Assembly: GCA_905221605.1 (NCBI GenBank)
Contig: CAJNDS010002785.1
Span: 1 to 64,000 of the forward strand
Source of the DNA: Symbiodinium natans
Taxonomy: Eukaryota > Sar > Dinophyceae > Suessiales > Symbiodiniaceae
Length of the DNA: 64,000 bases
Reading direction: 5' to 3'
Positions 23,284-32,524 of this stretch are shown here, in pieces. The first letter of the stretch is position 1. The number at the start of each line of letters is the position of its first letter. The notes below the pieces were generated by a model. The model had not been told where the DNA came from. It ran no database searches and saw only the letters and a list, made by a program, of their open reading frames with translations. Both the position numbers and the translations under genes were made by a program.

Positions 23284-24810
23284 TATTGGTTGGGGGGGTT
23301 TCTTACGCTAGCAAATATAGTGTGATGTCTTTGTTATGGAGACTTGACGTTCCTTAGCGAGAGCCCAGTTCCGTCTCCAGGAAAGAGTCACCGCTCTTCC
23401 AGATCGAGCTCTACGAGCACGACAAGCGAAAGCCCTTTAGGGCGAAGCTGTGAAAAGCTCTGACCCTCAGTGGCTGCTCACCCTAAACCCTAAACCCTGA
23501 ACCCTAAACCCGAAACCGTGGTAACTTTCGGGTTTCTTGGGTGTAGCTTCCTCCCGCGGCTGGGACTCCGCCTGCGCAAGAGAAGGAGCATGGGCTATTA
23601 GGCCTTCCAATCTCGAACCATAGCCCGCCCATGTAGGGGGAAAGGCCAAGTGAAATCTGAAGTCATCCGACGATATTCGCCACAGTGGGTCAGTGCGCAG
23701 GCCTGCTCGGAGTCGTTTGGGCATCGAGCCTGTCCGAGCGTGGACCCTCGCCCAAATTTTAGTAGTTCCTTTTGCGCGCAAGGGCGCGCGGGTGGGCGAG
23801 GCGCAAGACGTCCGAGCGGCAGCTCCGCAGAAGGTCTATGGTGTACCACAACCCCCACCCCCCAACCCCTCTATATCCGCGAGGCCAGCAAAACCAAGGA
23901 TTTAGCAATGTCGTCAGTCCTTGGTTTACATGGGGTTACCGCGCAAGGAATGGCAGAGATTGACCTCCTACTGCAAAGCTGAGCAAAAGCAGCGCTGGCC
24001 TTCAGCTTGTTCCATGCTTGAAATATTACACCCTCAGCTCCTACTGAATGTGGGGTGGAGCCTTGCTGGCAGACAAAGCCTGACAAAGCGCTGAAGTGAT
24101 GGCGCCGTTTCCGGTCAGCACCGCAACAAGTTGTTCAGAAATCATCCGCCTGGTGCCCCAGGTACCAACATCCGCCCATCATGGGCAGCGGTCTGAGGTG
24201 CACGCCCTTCCTCTCGGTGCAGCTGCAAGGTGTCAGCACGGATTCTAATCGTAGGCAGAGACTTAGGCCTCATCCAGAGCCCATGCACGCACACGCATGG
24301 ATCACGAGCAAGAGAGAGCGAGAAGAGAGAGAAGGAGAGAAGGGTTGCGTCCACTCAAGCCCCATGAAATAAGGAAAGAAACAGAGCCGCCCTCCGGGGC
24401 GGCTGGTCAAGTGCACAAGAAGGAAGGAAGCAAGGAAGGAAGAAGGGGAGAGAGAGCGTGTGCGCGCAGCTCCATGCAGAGGGGGCGAACTGGGCTTTGA
24501 CATGCGCAGCAGCTCAGCTCAGGATGGAGGGTGGAAATTGGATGTACAGTGTAGAGTGTAGAGCACTTCTCGACTTTTCTGTGTATCCAGAACTGGTGGC
24601 TAATGCATCTTTCATGGAGGATCGGTCAGGAAACGGAAGAACCATGATTTACTGCAACCGTTATATGCCGGCTTCCCCCGCTACCGACATGGCTGCCCCA
24701 GCCGAGCGCTTCCTTCAGCTCTACATCTTTGAGAAGGCACATGGGTTCACGTTGATGGCACAGGTGGGCTTGTTTCCATCGTCACCCTTTGCGTTGCCTT
24801 CGCTCCGGTA
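23284..24810. other. No gene recognised; possible intron of next gene
   Basis: Contains short open frames without domains and GAGA-rich sequence at 24305-24345. The right edge is an acceptor-like CGGTAG at 24806-24811, used below as the exon boundary. Confidence 0.3.
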
Positions 24811-24811
24811 G

Positions 24812-25416
24812 ACTCCGAGGCGCCCCGGTGTCTTCCACCCTACGTGGACCTCCGGAACCTGCACGGTGATGGCCTCGTTCGAGCCGTCCGCCGGGCGGCG
24901 CTGCACCCCTGGCGCGACGCGCGCTTCTGGCGCCGCGCGGCGGAGCACGTGTCGACGATGGAGCCTGGAAAGCTGCCGGGTCGAGACTTGGCGCAGGTTT
25001 GCTTGGCCTTCCGAAAGGTGGACTTCCCCAGCGTCCTGCTGTCACAGTACTGCCAGCAATATTTGCAAACCAACTACCAAAACCTCAATACCTTCGAGCT
25101 TGCCGCCGCTCTGAACTACTTCTGTTTCGCGGGCGCTGGCCTGGCAGGCGGACTGGATCCCAGTAGCAATCACTATAAAATTCCCGATCTGCTCCTGATA
25201 ATTTGCACACTCGACCCGGGAGTGGGGGTAGGGAATGGTGAGTTATGTTTTTTTAGGGTTTGGGGCTCCGTGACATCTCAGATCATCTCGCATCTTCCGC
25301 AGGTGGTGACGACTTCATCCGTGCTGCAGCGGACGAGGCAATGCGGCCAGTTGGAAGTCTGGAGACACCCCTGGCCTCAATCCCAAACCCTTTGACGTCC
25401 ATGCCGAGGCCGTGAA
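24812..25416 (+). CDS. Unidentified protein, two exons joined by a 65-nt GT-AG intron
   Basis: From 24814 the frame reads SEAPRCLPPYVDLRNLHGDG and onward through a Leu/Ala/Arg-rich helical stretch (KLPGRDLAQVCLAFRKVDF, then NTFELAAALNYFC). This pattern resembles the helical repeats of RAP/FASTK-type or other organellar RNA-binding helical-repeat proteins, but no signature residue settles it. A GTGAGT donor at 25238 and a TTCCGCAG acceptor ending at 25302 join in phase to give VGNGGDDFIRAAADEAMRPV, and the frame then ends at a TGA at 25414-25416. The tiny intron contains a TTTAGGGTTTGGGG telomere-like word. The start lies in an earlier exon that I could not find. Coding status is supported by frame continuity and base composition; function is unknown. 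Confidence 0.45.
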
Positions 25417-27240
25417 CGACTGGCGATTAAGGGAGACGGTGCCATGGTCTGCCTGGCGGCCGCTGGGCCAGCAGTTTTTTAGGAAGTTTACGGACTCTAG
25501 GGTTCAGGTTTTAGGGTTGGGGCTATCCTGGGTCTACAAGGCAGGTTTCGCCAAGTTGCATAGTGGTTGAGGAAGGGGGACAGGCTTCCAGAGGGCTGCT
25601 TCCCTACGCTCTGCAACACCCAAGAACCCCCTCCCCCCCAAGGTGTCCTGCAAACCCTAAACCCAAAACAAGGATGCTCGTCACTGCAGCAGCAGAGGCC
25701 ACGCCCATCCAGGGGCCCTTGGGGGGTTTGGGGATTTGGGGTACAAGACATGCGCCCGTACGGTGGGGCATCGAAGCGGTTGACGCTTAGTTTCGACCTT
25801 TGAAGCCCTCCCCAAAGTCCTCACCCCGAAAATTCCCCGCCCCCAGACTTTCAACCCCTGGTCGTTCCGAGTGGCCGCAACCAGAGTAACCTTTTTAAAA
25901 CCTGAATAGAAAGGGGGACATGCCTGAAGTATTGTGACGTTTGGTATGTGGATCCTTCGTTTGGAAGGTGAAGAGCTAGGCAGACCTGAAATCTTGGGAG
26001 GCCGGGATAGACCACCAGCGCCTCTTTGGCACAGCGGCGCCCCACCTGGCCCGCAACGCAGCTCGGCGGCAGAGGACGACTGGAGCTGTGGTCACAGCTA
26101 CTTTGCCAAATACTTCAATAGCTCTACAGAAGCGCTGACATAATATGTATATATGATATATGTATATGAATCCATACATTCTTGCATACTGAAACGTGTG
26201 CTAAGTAGAATATTTACATGCGTACTGAATGTATACATTCGTACTCCACGTGTAGCTGTGCGCGCGTGAGGACAGGTTGCAACTGCGCATGCAGACTTGG
26301 GAGACACGCTTCTTTGCGCAGCTTGCGTGTATGTCTATATGTTCATATATTCATGTATATATATACACACGGTTAGTTAGGCCTGAATATGGATGGGGTC
26401 TAGCCGGGTTCTACGCTTGAGGAGATTGGGTTGTTGCGATTGCCGAGGACCCGCGGTTCCATTGTCAGACAAAAAACAAGAGTTCCATACTGGCTTAGGA
26501 GGAAGTTATTCTTTTTTTTGGGGGGGGGCCCTTTGGGGGGTCCTCAACAGATGTACGTACTTTAGGAGCGACTTACCCTCCGGTATGTGCTCAGAGCCCT
26601 TGGGCAATCTGTCCTGCTGTTCCAGGTGAAGTTCATGAGTGGGAAGGACGTTGTGGACGTGTGGCTTGACAGATCACCCTTTGTCTCCCTCTCCCCGAAT
26701 CCAACAGCCTCCTAAAGGCCCTTAAACCCCTCCAAACCTAAACCCTAAACCCTGAACCCTGATGCTCCCAGTCTGCTTCCTTCCGTGCTGCGTTGCCCAG
26801 GTGCGGGGCCTTTGCAGAGTTCCGGTTTAAGCACCATGGGCTCCTTGGGGAGGCGGGAACAGCCGATACACCAGTACCCCAAAGCCCCGAAGCCTGTCCT
26901 ACCTTGGGGAGCCATGAACCCTAGAAGGGTTCATGGCTCATGGTACCCTATAAGTATTTGCAAAAATTTTGGGGGCACGGGGTATATGATCCCATTTTTA
27001 GGTCCCCAAGGTACTTGAAGGTTCATTTCATAGGTTGCCATGCGGGCAGCTTCAATATGTTAACAACCCACGAGCCTTCCAGGGCTAACCGAAACCCTAC
27101 ACCCGGAAGCCTAAACCCCGTCCCTGTTTCATTCAGGTGTCCCGCTTTCTGCCGGCTCTGGGTCTGTCTGGCGCGGAGGCAGCGGCCCTCGAGGCAGGGA
27201 GGCCATCACCATCCATCACCCCTCGCAGTTCAGGTTTGAC
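25417..27240. other. Intergenic, no gene recognised
   Basis: Contains an AT-rich microsatellite-like stretch at 26135-26230, a G run at 26518-26528 and short CCCTAAA words near 26740. No domain was seen. Confidence 0.35.
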
Positions 27241-27242
27241 CG

Positions 27243-27352
27243 AATATTGGGCCTTAGTAATTAGAACCTTAGGGACCTAAATAATTAGAGTAGGGTTTTG
27301 GGGGGTTAGTATCGGGGCCGGAAGGGAATGCTATTCGTAAAGTACTCCGATG
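27243..27352 (-). mobile_element. MITE-like element, family D, degenerate copy
   Basis: Read on the minus strand it shows the family D order: an AGCATTCCCTTCCGGCCCC core, then CCCCCAAAACCC, then CTAATTATTTAGG and GGCCCAATATT. It is more diverged than the copies at 44288 and 53794. Confidence 0.4.
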
Positions 27353-27537
27353 TTAGGCTTGTGCAGAGGGTTTAGGGTCTCTGTGGGTCTCTATGTGATG
27401 GTAGCTCTGTAAGGGTTATGGGCCCTGAGCTGAACCCTCAGGCCCCCCTCCCTCCCCGCCCCCACAACCCAAGGGCCAAACACGCCTTTTGTAGGCTTTG
27501 TGGTAGGCTTTTCGCGTTCGATTTGTGGGGGCGTCAG

Positions 27538-28081
27538 CTACCCGGAAGTGCAGAGTGGAGCAGAGCAGGCCTCCTTTCAGCGCCTGGACTTCGAGGCGCC
27601 CTTTCTGCAGCGGCTCAAGGAGCTCCAGAGCCTCCGGCTGCGGGAGAGACTGTGACTGAGTGGTGGGCGGAGGGGCCCACCCCCCCCCTCTCTCCCGTGT
27701 GCCTTCGCGTGTTCGTTGAGGAGCCGCTGAGAGCGTAGCGCTGTAACGTCCAGGTTGTGGTACCGCGACCGGACCGTCGCAACTCAGCGCGAAGCCTTCC
27801 CAACGCCTGGTGTGCAACTTCGATGCGGGACCATGCCGATGCCATGCCGAGATGGAAGATCATTGGGAGTACTGTGGGAGGCAAAGGCCGAACTTGTACT
27901 GAGCCCGGCGGCCTCCATCGCATTGCCAGAACCTCCCGGCTTCAGACAGCGGTTTTCTGCAGGCACTATCCATCGCATCTTCAGAAGGCGTTGGAGCTGG
28001 TCGAGAGGAGGCTCGGACAGGGGTCCGGTGTTGGCGAACCGTGGAGAAGGTGCAGCCGCCTCGCCAGCTGCAGCTGCAGAA
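27538..28081 (+). CDS. Possible exons of an unidentified gene
   Basis: After an acceptor-like GGCGTCAG at 27530-27537 the frame reads YPEVQSGAEQASFQRLDFEA and continues as a basic helical stretch (FLQRLKELQSLRLRERL) to a stop at 27654. A second coding-like segment starts near 27751 after GTCCAG (LWYRDRTVATQREAFPTPG), and a third ends in a strong GTGAGAGG donor-like site at 28082. The segments are in different frames, as expected for exons. No family was recognised. It could be the upstream neighbour of the ceramidase gene. Confidence 0.3.
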
Positions 28082-28766
28082 GGTGAGAGGTTCTTCCGCG
28101 CTCTCTTCGACCATCCTCATGAGCAAGGGAAGCACAAGCCGGAAATATGTGCCTCAGAAACCCTTCGGAGCAGTGGGCGATGAGCGAAGGAATGCCTACC
28201 ACTTGCTGTGCCGTCCAGTTCACATGCTCCGGAAATGGCTCCGGGCTACATCTGAACACTTCAGGGACGGGGTTCTATGGGTTCTCCCATCACGATAGGG
28301 GCGTGGATCCGCCATGGCACTGCTGCTGTCGCGGCTCAGACGCGAGGATGTGGATTTCAGGCATGCCGTGCTCTGCATGTACGCCTAGGAACCCTAGTTT
28401 CAGCATCTTTTTGGCCGGTAGCAGTTTCACGCAAGAGTCTCATCGAAAATGCGACCATGGATCGTGGCCACTGCCTTGGCGACGCTGATGTGCTTCACAT
28501 CAACTTGCTACTTCTTTGCGCAGCTTGGCGTGTGATGTGACCAGGCACTAGAACTCAGCACGAAACGGTTTCGAGGTTCCCTAGGCCTGGCCCAATCTAC
28601 ACACAAGCCTTATGATCCCTGCAGTTTCTGGCTCTGAAGGCCCTAAACCCATTGAAAGTTTCAAGCTCCAAACTTTTAACCCTCAACTCCGAATGGCAAA
28701 TTTCCTAAGCTCTATAAATTGACGCCCCTGAACTCTAAATCCTGCGCCTATCAACCCCGAATCCGA

Positions 28767-29752
28767 GGATCCCTGAAGAAATCAAGAAGAGCTCTGCTAG
28801 CCGTGCGGGCTACTGGGGCCAACCCGATGCCGAGTTCAACTGGTGCGAGCTGGAGCTGGTTGTCAGGGCTTTATGGGGTTCAGGGGCTTTTCTAGAGCTT
28901 AGGATGTAGAATTTAGGAAGTGTCGTAGGGTGTGTAGGTCTAGGAGGTTATCGCATGCCTCTATGTTCACCTTGGGATTGATTTCTGGGATGGAGGGGAA
29001 AAAGATGCTGCCTTCCCTCTTTGCCGACAGAGTGTGGGTTTGCGTCGTTCTCTCCTGTTGCAGAGCCACGTGCATACTCCGACTTGATCATGCCAATGCT
29101 CTCGGTTTGCAGGACTATCAGCTCGTGGATTGGATCGCCGAGCCTGTGAATACGGCGTCCTGTGTGGTCATGGTCCTCCTTCCGCTGATGTTCCTGGCAA
29201 CGCACGAGGCTCCCTTTTGAACTCTTCGTGGCTTTACTCTGAGCAGCCTTGCTCTACGTAGCCCCAGCGTAGCCCCATCCGGGTGATTGGTGGCCTTGGT
29301 CAAATGACCAGTTTCCAACTTACGTCCTGGTTCTTGTTGCAGGCATGCTGGCTTTCGTCTCACCAGGCTCTTGCTTCCATGCACAGGCAACTCCTGACAA
29401 CACCGTCATCGGATGGCTGGAGGTGGCCATTGCCTTGGGCAGCATGCTCTTCCACGCCACCCTGCGTTATCCCATGCAGCTTGCTGATGAGATCCCCATG
29501 CTCTGGCAGCCTGTCTGCATCCGAATCTTTGCACACTGCAGATCGGCCACATTCCAGCCCTTAGCCCCAAAGCCTGAGTTGAATACCCTCAGCCCTATAA
29601 ACCCTAAAAGCTCAATTGGAGATAATTGGAGGTACGTGGCCGCTGTGGACTCGAGCTGCTTGTGGCGGCTCCGTGGCGTAGACGTCTCGTACCTGCTGGC
29701 CGGCTGGGTGGCCATCGTGACCGGCATGATCCTGGCCCGGGCCCTGGCGCTG
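28767..29752 (+). CDS. Alkaline ceramidase, 5' exons (gene split by retrotransposon)
   Basis: Four exons match the alkaline ceramidase (ACER) family in order. Exon 1 (about 28767-28846) gives GYWGQPDAEFNWC, the conserved N-terminal calcium-site motif (GYWGxxTSxxDWCE in the family). Exon 2 (29113-about 29206) gives DYQLVDWIAEPVNTASCVVM, the next conserved block and first membrane span. Exon 3 (29387, or 29343, to about 29506) gives GSMLFHATLRYPMQLADE, holding the catalytic Ser (29441), zinc His (29453) and Asp (29486). Exon 4 (about 29632-29750) encodes a membrane span, YLLAGWVAIVTGMILARAL. The enzyme hydrolyses ceramide to sphingosine and fatty acid in ER or Golgi membranes (family knowledge). 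Exon 1-2 and 2-3 junctions appear to use GA donors with AG acceptors. The initiator Met is not identified. Intron 3 contains CCCTATAAACCCTAAAA telomere-like words. Confidence 0.75.
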
Positions 29753-29871
29753 AATAGGGTTTTGGGTTTCCAGCAAGCTTGGTCCGAGTCTGGGTTCAAA
29801 AGCGAGAGGGGAACTGTTTGTCAAAAACCAGGCTGACAACTCATCGCCCGAACTCCTAAAAGAGAGTCTAA

Positions 29872-29876
29872 CAGGC
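29872..29876. repeat. Target-site duplication (CAGGC), left copy
   Basis: The five bases before the 5' LTR match the five after the 3' LTR (40631-40635). Confidence 0.85.
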
Positions 29877-30032
29877 AGTTAACTAAACTGGCCCCAAACC
29901 ACCGTTTAGCTGTACATACCAAGTAGGGTTAGGAGAGCAGATTCGGATGACTGATTGTATTTTGGCTCAAGGAAAATAGGCGTGCCCGTTGTGCGTCTTT
30001 CCTTGTCTTAAGTACCTTTGTTGTACTTAACT
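29877..30032 (+). repeat. 5' LTR (156 bp)
   Basis: Identical by eye to 40475-40630. It contains ATTTTGGCTCAAG at 29959-29971, matching the last 13 nt of the dinoflagellate spliced leader, about half-way through. No TATA box is visible. Confidence 0.95.
29959..29971 (+). promoter_or_regulatory. Spliced-leader-like sequence in the 5' LTR
   Basis: ATTTTGGCTCAAG equals the 3' end of the dinoflagellate trans-spliced leader, followed by GAAAATAGG. The same 13 nt are at 40557-40569 in the 3' LTR. The TTTT core is also the element proposed to replace the TATA box in dinoflagellate promoters. Whether it is a captured leader or a promoter element is inference. Confidence 0.6.
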
Positions 30033-30050
30033 GGTTAACAGCCTCAAGCT
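30032..30050 (+). other. Probable primer-binding site
   Basis: TGGTTAACAGCC begins at the last base of the 5' LTR. The leading TGG would pair with a tRNA 3' CCA end. It resembles but does not match the TGGTATCAGAGC initiator-tRNA site, so the tRNA cannot be named. Confidence 0.45.
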
Positions 30051-30298
30051 ACGTGGTCACTTTGGTAGGAACGTAGGCAAAGCCGCGCGCCGCCATAGTG
30101 CCCCCTCCATAACCGCACACCTGCCTTGAGAGTGTGCTTGAAATTGCGCGACAGGAGCCGCTGGCCCTGCCTCATTCATACTTCACATCCAGCATTGTGT
30201 CGAGCCAGAGCCAGGCTCAGCAATTGCATTCACTTCACCTGCAAGCCACCGTTGGGCTTTCCACGTGGCATTCCATATCTCGAAATCTTCGATCGTGC

Positions 30299-30556
30299 AT
30301 GCAAAGCACTGAGCCGGAAGAGCATTACGCAACACACCTCCACATTTGGGTTCATTTCATTAAGGCCTTGCGTGAGAAACGCATCACGCGTTTGTTGATT
30401 GCTCATCCGCTAAATTGGTGGAGAAGGTTCGTGAGTAATCTTCTTGCTAATCACTACAGAGAGGTATCGTTTGACTGGCAGCTTAGGGTCCTTGTCCGTG
30501 CTTTAACGTACGCCGACGATAGGTGGGTCCCTAGATTGCCTCAATACTTTCCGTGA
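30299..30556 (+). CDS. Small leader ORF of the retrotransposon, 85 aa
   Basis: An open frame between the 5' LTR and ORF1, opening upstream at 30134 with a first ATG at 30299. The peptide is basic and aromatic (HIWVHFIKALREKRITRLL, then HPLNWWRRFVSNLLANHYRE) with two amphipathic helical stretches. No family was recognised. It could be a genuine small protein, a translated upstream frame that controls ORF1, or chance. The remaining leader (30557-31211) has no long frame but includes a 27-bp tandem duplication at 31143-31192. Confidence 0.35.
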   Translation: MQSTEPEEHYATHLHIWVHFIKALREKRITRLLIAHPLNWWRRFVSNLLANHYREVSFDWQLRVLVRALTYADDRWVPRLPQYFP

Positions 30557-31211
30557 CATCCAGGTACATCGTGTGGCTGCGCATCTCCGCTGCAGTGTCG
30601 AGGTGCTCGCCCCTCTTGCCCTGGTTGGTTCTGACTTTCGGACTTCACTTCAAACATTCCTGAACATCTTGCCTTTGTACCCTCTCCTGTGAACCCGTGC
30701 ACGGTTTAGGGAGGCTAGGCCTTGTGGGTACCCTAGGCGTCTGACGAAGCATCACTGCATCACCGTGTGCTTCGCCTCGAACTGCCCAAACAGCAGGTTC
30801 AGTTCAGACTTCGATCTTCGCGTGGTTTGTGGTCTCCCTTCGGGTTGAGACTAAGCCCATCACTCCGCCAACAGCAAACCCACAGTGCCGTCGGCTTGAC
30901 CACGCACTGTGAACGCAACATCGGACAAAGTCCCAATCCCTAAGAGGTTTCAGGGTCAAAGCAAAGAGAGTCGCGGGTCTTCCCCACTCTCATCCGTGTG
31001 CATTGGCTCAGACAGCCGGTTGAGTGCGTGTCGTTAGTTGAAAGACCTGCATTGCCCCAATATCCCATCTGAGGAATCCCGGCAAGGTAGTCAAGCTCAG
31101 GCACTCTGCACACATTCTTCTGGCCACTTTCTAGGCTTGTTGGGGTCGCCGCCCGAATTAGGCTTAGAGGGGTCGCCGCCCGAATCAGGCTGTGCAATTG
31201 TCTCTGGTACC

Positions 31212-32465
31212 ATGGGTTGGAACGATTTTTTGCAGGCGTGGGAACGCGTGACCTCTGAAGAGTCCTTTGTGGAGCGTGTGACTGCTGCTTTTTCCAGGGC
31301 CACGAACTCGCCTGCGGTCAAAGGCTCGTCTGAGTTCCGTCGGAGGAAAGCTGTCCTCTTGGTGGTCATCCGTGCGCTGGTGCAGCTTCTCATCGGTACT
31401 CAGCAACAGTCTGGGGCCATACGGCTGGTCCGAACTCGAGAAAGAGAGCTCGAGGGCACGGAGGCATTGCCATATCATCCTTACGCTACGTTCGTCGAGG
31501 ATACCCTGGAAGAGGTCAGAGGAGTGCTTCAGGCACCTTCGCCGGAGCCTGAGATACCGGCTCCGAGGACTCCTCCTGTCGCAGTGCGTTCCAGATCTCC
31601 GCCTCGTTCCTTGGTTGAGGGTTCTGACCAAACTCCGGTACCTCCTAGACCGCGACCGAAACATAAGGGTGATCGAACCCCTGCACCTCCTAGGGCACGA
31701 CCTAAACATAAGGGTAATAGAACTCCGGTTCCTCCCAAGGCAAGTACCTTGCCCCGAACACCAGGTCCGTCACGTGCACCGGAGGCTGCAGCAGATCTTC
31801 TTGTGTATCGTCCCAAAGCAAAGGCCCGACCCGAGTCCAGACCACCGCAGGACTGGGAGTTGGACGAAAGAGAGTATCCAACCATAGCGGATTCGTTCAG
31901 GGTACAGGTTGAATTGGGACAACACTCAGATAGAGAAGCCATAAACCGGTGGACTACTGAAGAGTGGAGAGAGCATAATCAGGCGCTCTCATCTTCTTCT
32001 TCTGCCGCGCCGCGTGTTGCACCTTTGGAAGTGGTCGAAGTGCGTGAGGACATCCCTGTCCTGATTTCATTGGATTTCAGCGGGGTGCTCAACATCCACT
32101 TTCAGGACAGCCGAGATTTTTTGGACCGTTTGAACGCAGAGCGTCCGAGCCACGTGAAGCTGAAGTTTATTTGCACGAGTTACTCTGGGACAGAACGGGC
32201 CAAAGAAACGCGTCAGTCGATGGCTTCGGAGCTTCCGGGCGTGCCAGTCTACATCACTAGCTCTCCAACGGGCCGTCCTGGAAAAGGAGCCTTCATTAAG
32301 CGTTTGATGGACCGGCGGTCGGATCACTTTGCGTGTCATTTGGATGACAGATCAGACATCGTGCGGGACGTCGAGGCGTATGGTGTTCACGGTATTTTGG
32401 TATCGCCGAATACGTGGCTGACTGATCTCGTGCCCACTGTGCTGTTGTGGCTGCGGTCCCTGTAA
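31212..32465 (+). CDS. Retrotransposon ORF1 with HAD-phosphatase-like domain, 417 aa
   Basis: The ATG at 31212 sits in a strong context (ACCATGG); the frame is open further upstream without a better ATG. Residues 1-100 are mostly helical. Residues 100-220 are a Pro/Arg/Lys linker with a near-repeat (TPVPPRPRPKHKGDRTPAPP). Residues 280-417 look like a haloacid-dehalogenase fold: motif I LDFSGVLN with Asp288 but Ser at 290 where HAD phosphatases have the second Asp; motif II CTSYSG (Thr322/Ser323); motif III Lys358 in GKGAFIKRL; motif IV HLDDRSD (Asp378/Asp379). HAD enzymes act on phosphate esters through an aspartyl-phosphate. The missing second Asp suggests altered or lost phosphatase activity. 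ORF1 ends 59 nt before the ORF2 ATG and in another frame. A gag-like or nucleic-acid-binding role for the basic N-terminal part is also possible. Confidence 0.7.
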   Translation: MGWNDFLQAWERVTSEESFVERVTAAFSRATNSPAVKGSSEFRRRKAVLLVVIRALVQLLIGTQQQSGAIRLVRTRERELEGTEALPYHPYATFVEDTLEEVRGVLQAPSPEPEIPAPRTPPVAVRSRSPPRSLVEGSDQTPVPPRPRPKHKGDRTPAPPRARPKHKGNRTPVPPKASTLPRTPGPSRAPEAAADLLVYRPKAKARPESRPPQDWELDEREYPTIADSFRVQVELGQHSDREAINRWTTEEWREHNQALSSSSSAAPRVAPLEVVEVREDIPVLISLDFSGVLNIHFQDSRDFLDRLNAERPSHVKLKFICTSYSGTERAKETRQSMASELPGVPVYITSSPTGRPGKGAFIKRLMDRRSDHFACHLDDRSDIVRDVEAYGVHGILVSPNTWLTDLVPTVLLWLRSL

Positions 32466-32524
32466 AACGCTAAAAGAGAGCTGCTGACCTTCAGGGGAAC
32501 CTGGGGTTTCTATTGCCTGGCACC
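32466..32524 (+). promoter_or_regulatory. ORF1-ORF2 spacer with splice-acceptor-like site
   Basis: CTGCTGACCTTCAG (32481-32494) combines a CTGAC branch-point-like word with a pyrimidine stretch and AG, then a second pyrimidine stretch runs to the ORF2 ATG. It could take the spliced leader in trans or be a cis acceptor that bypasses ORF1. This is inference from the pattern. Confidence 0.35.
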
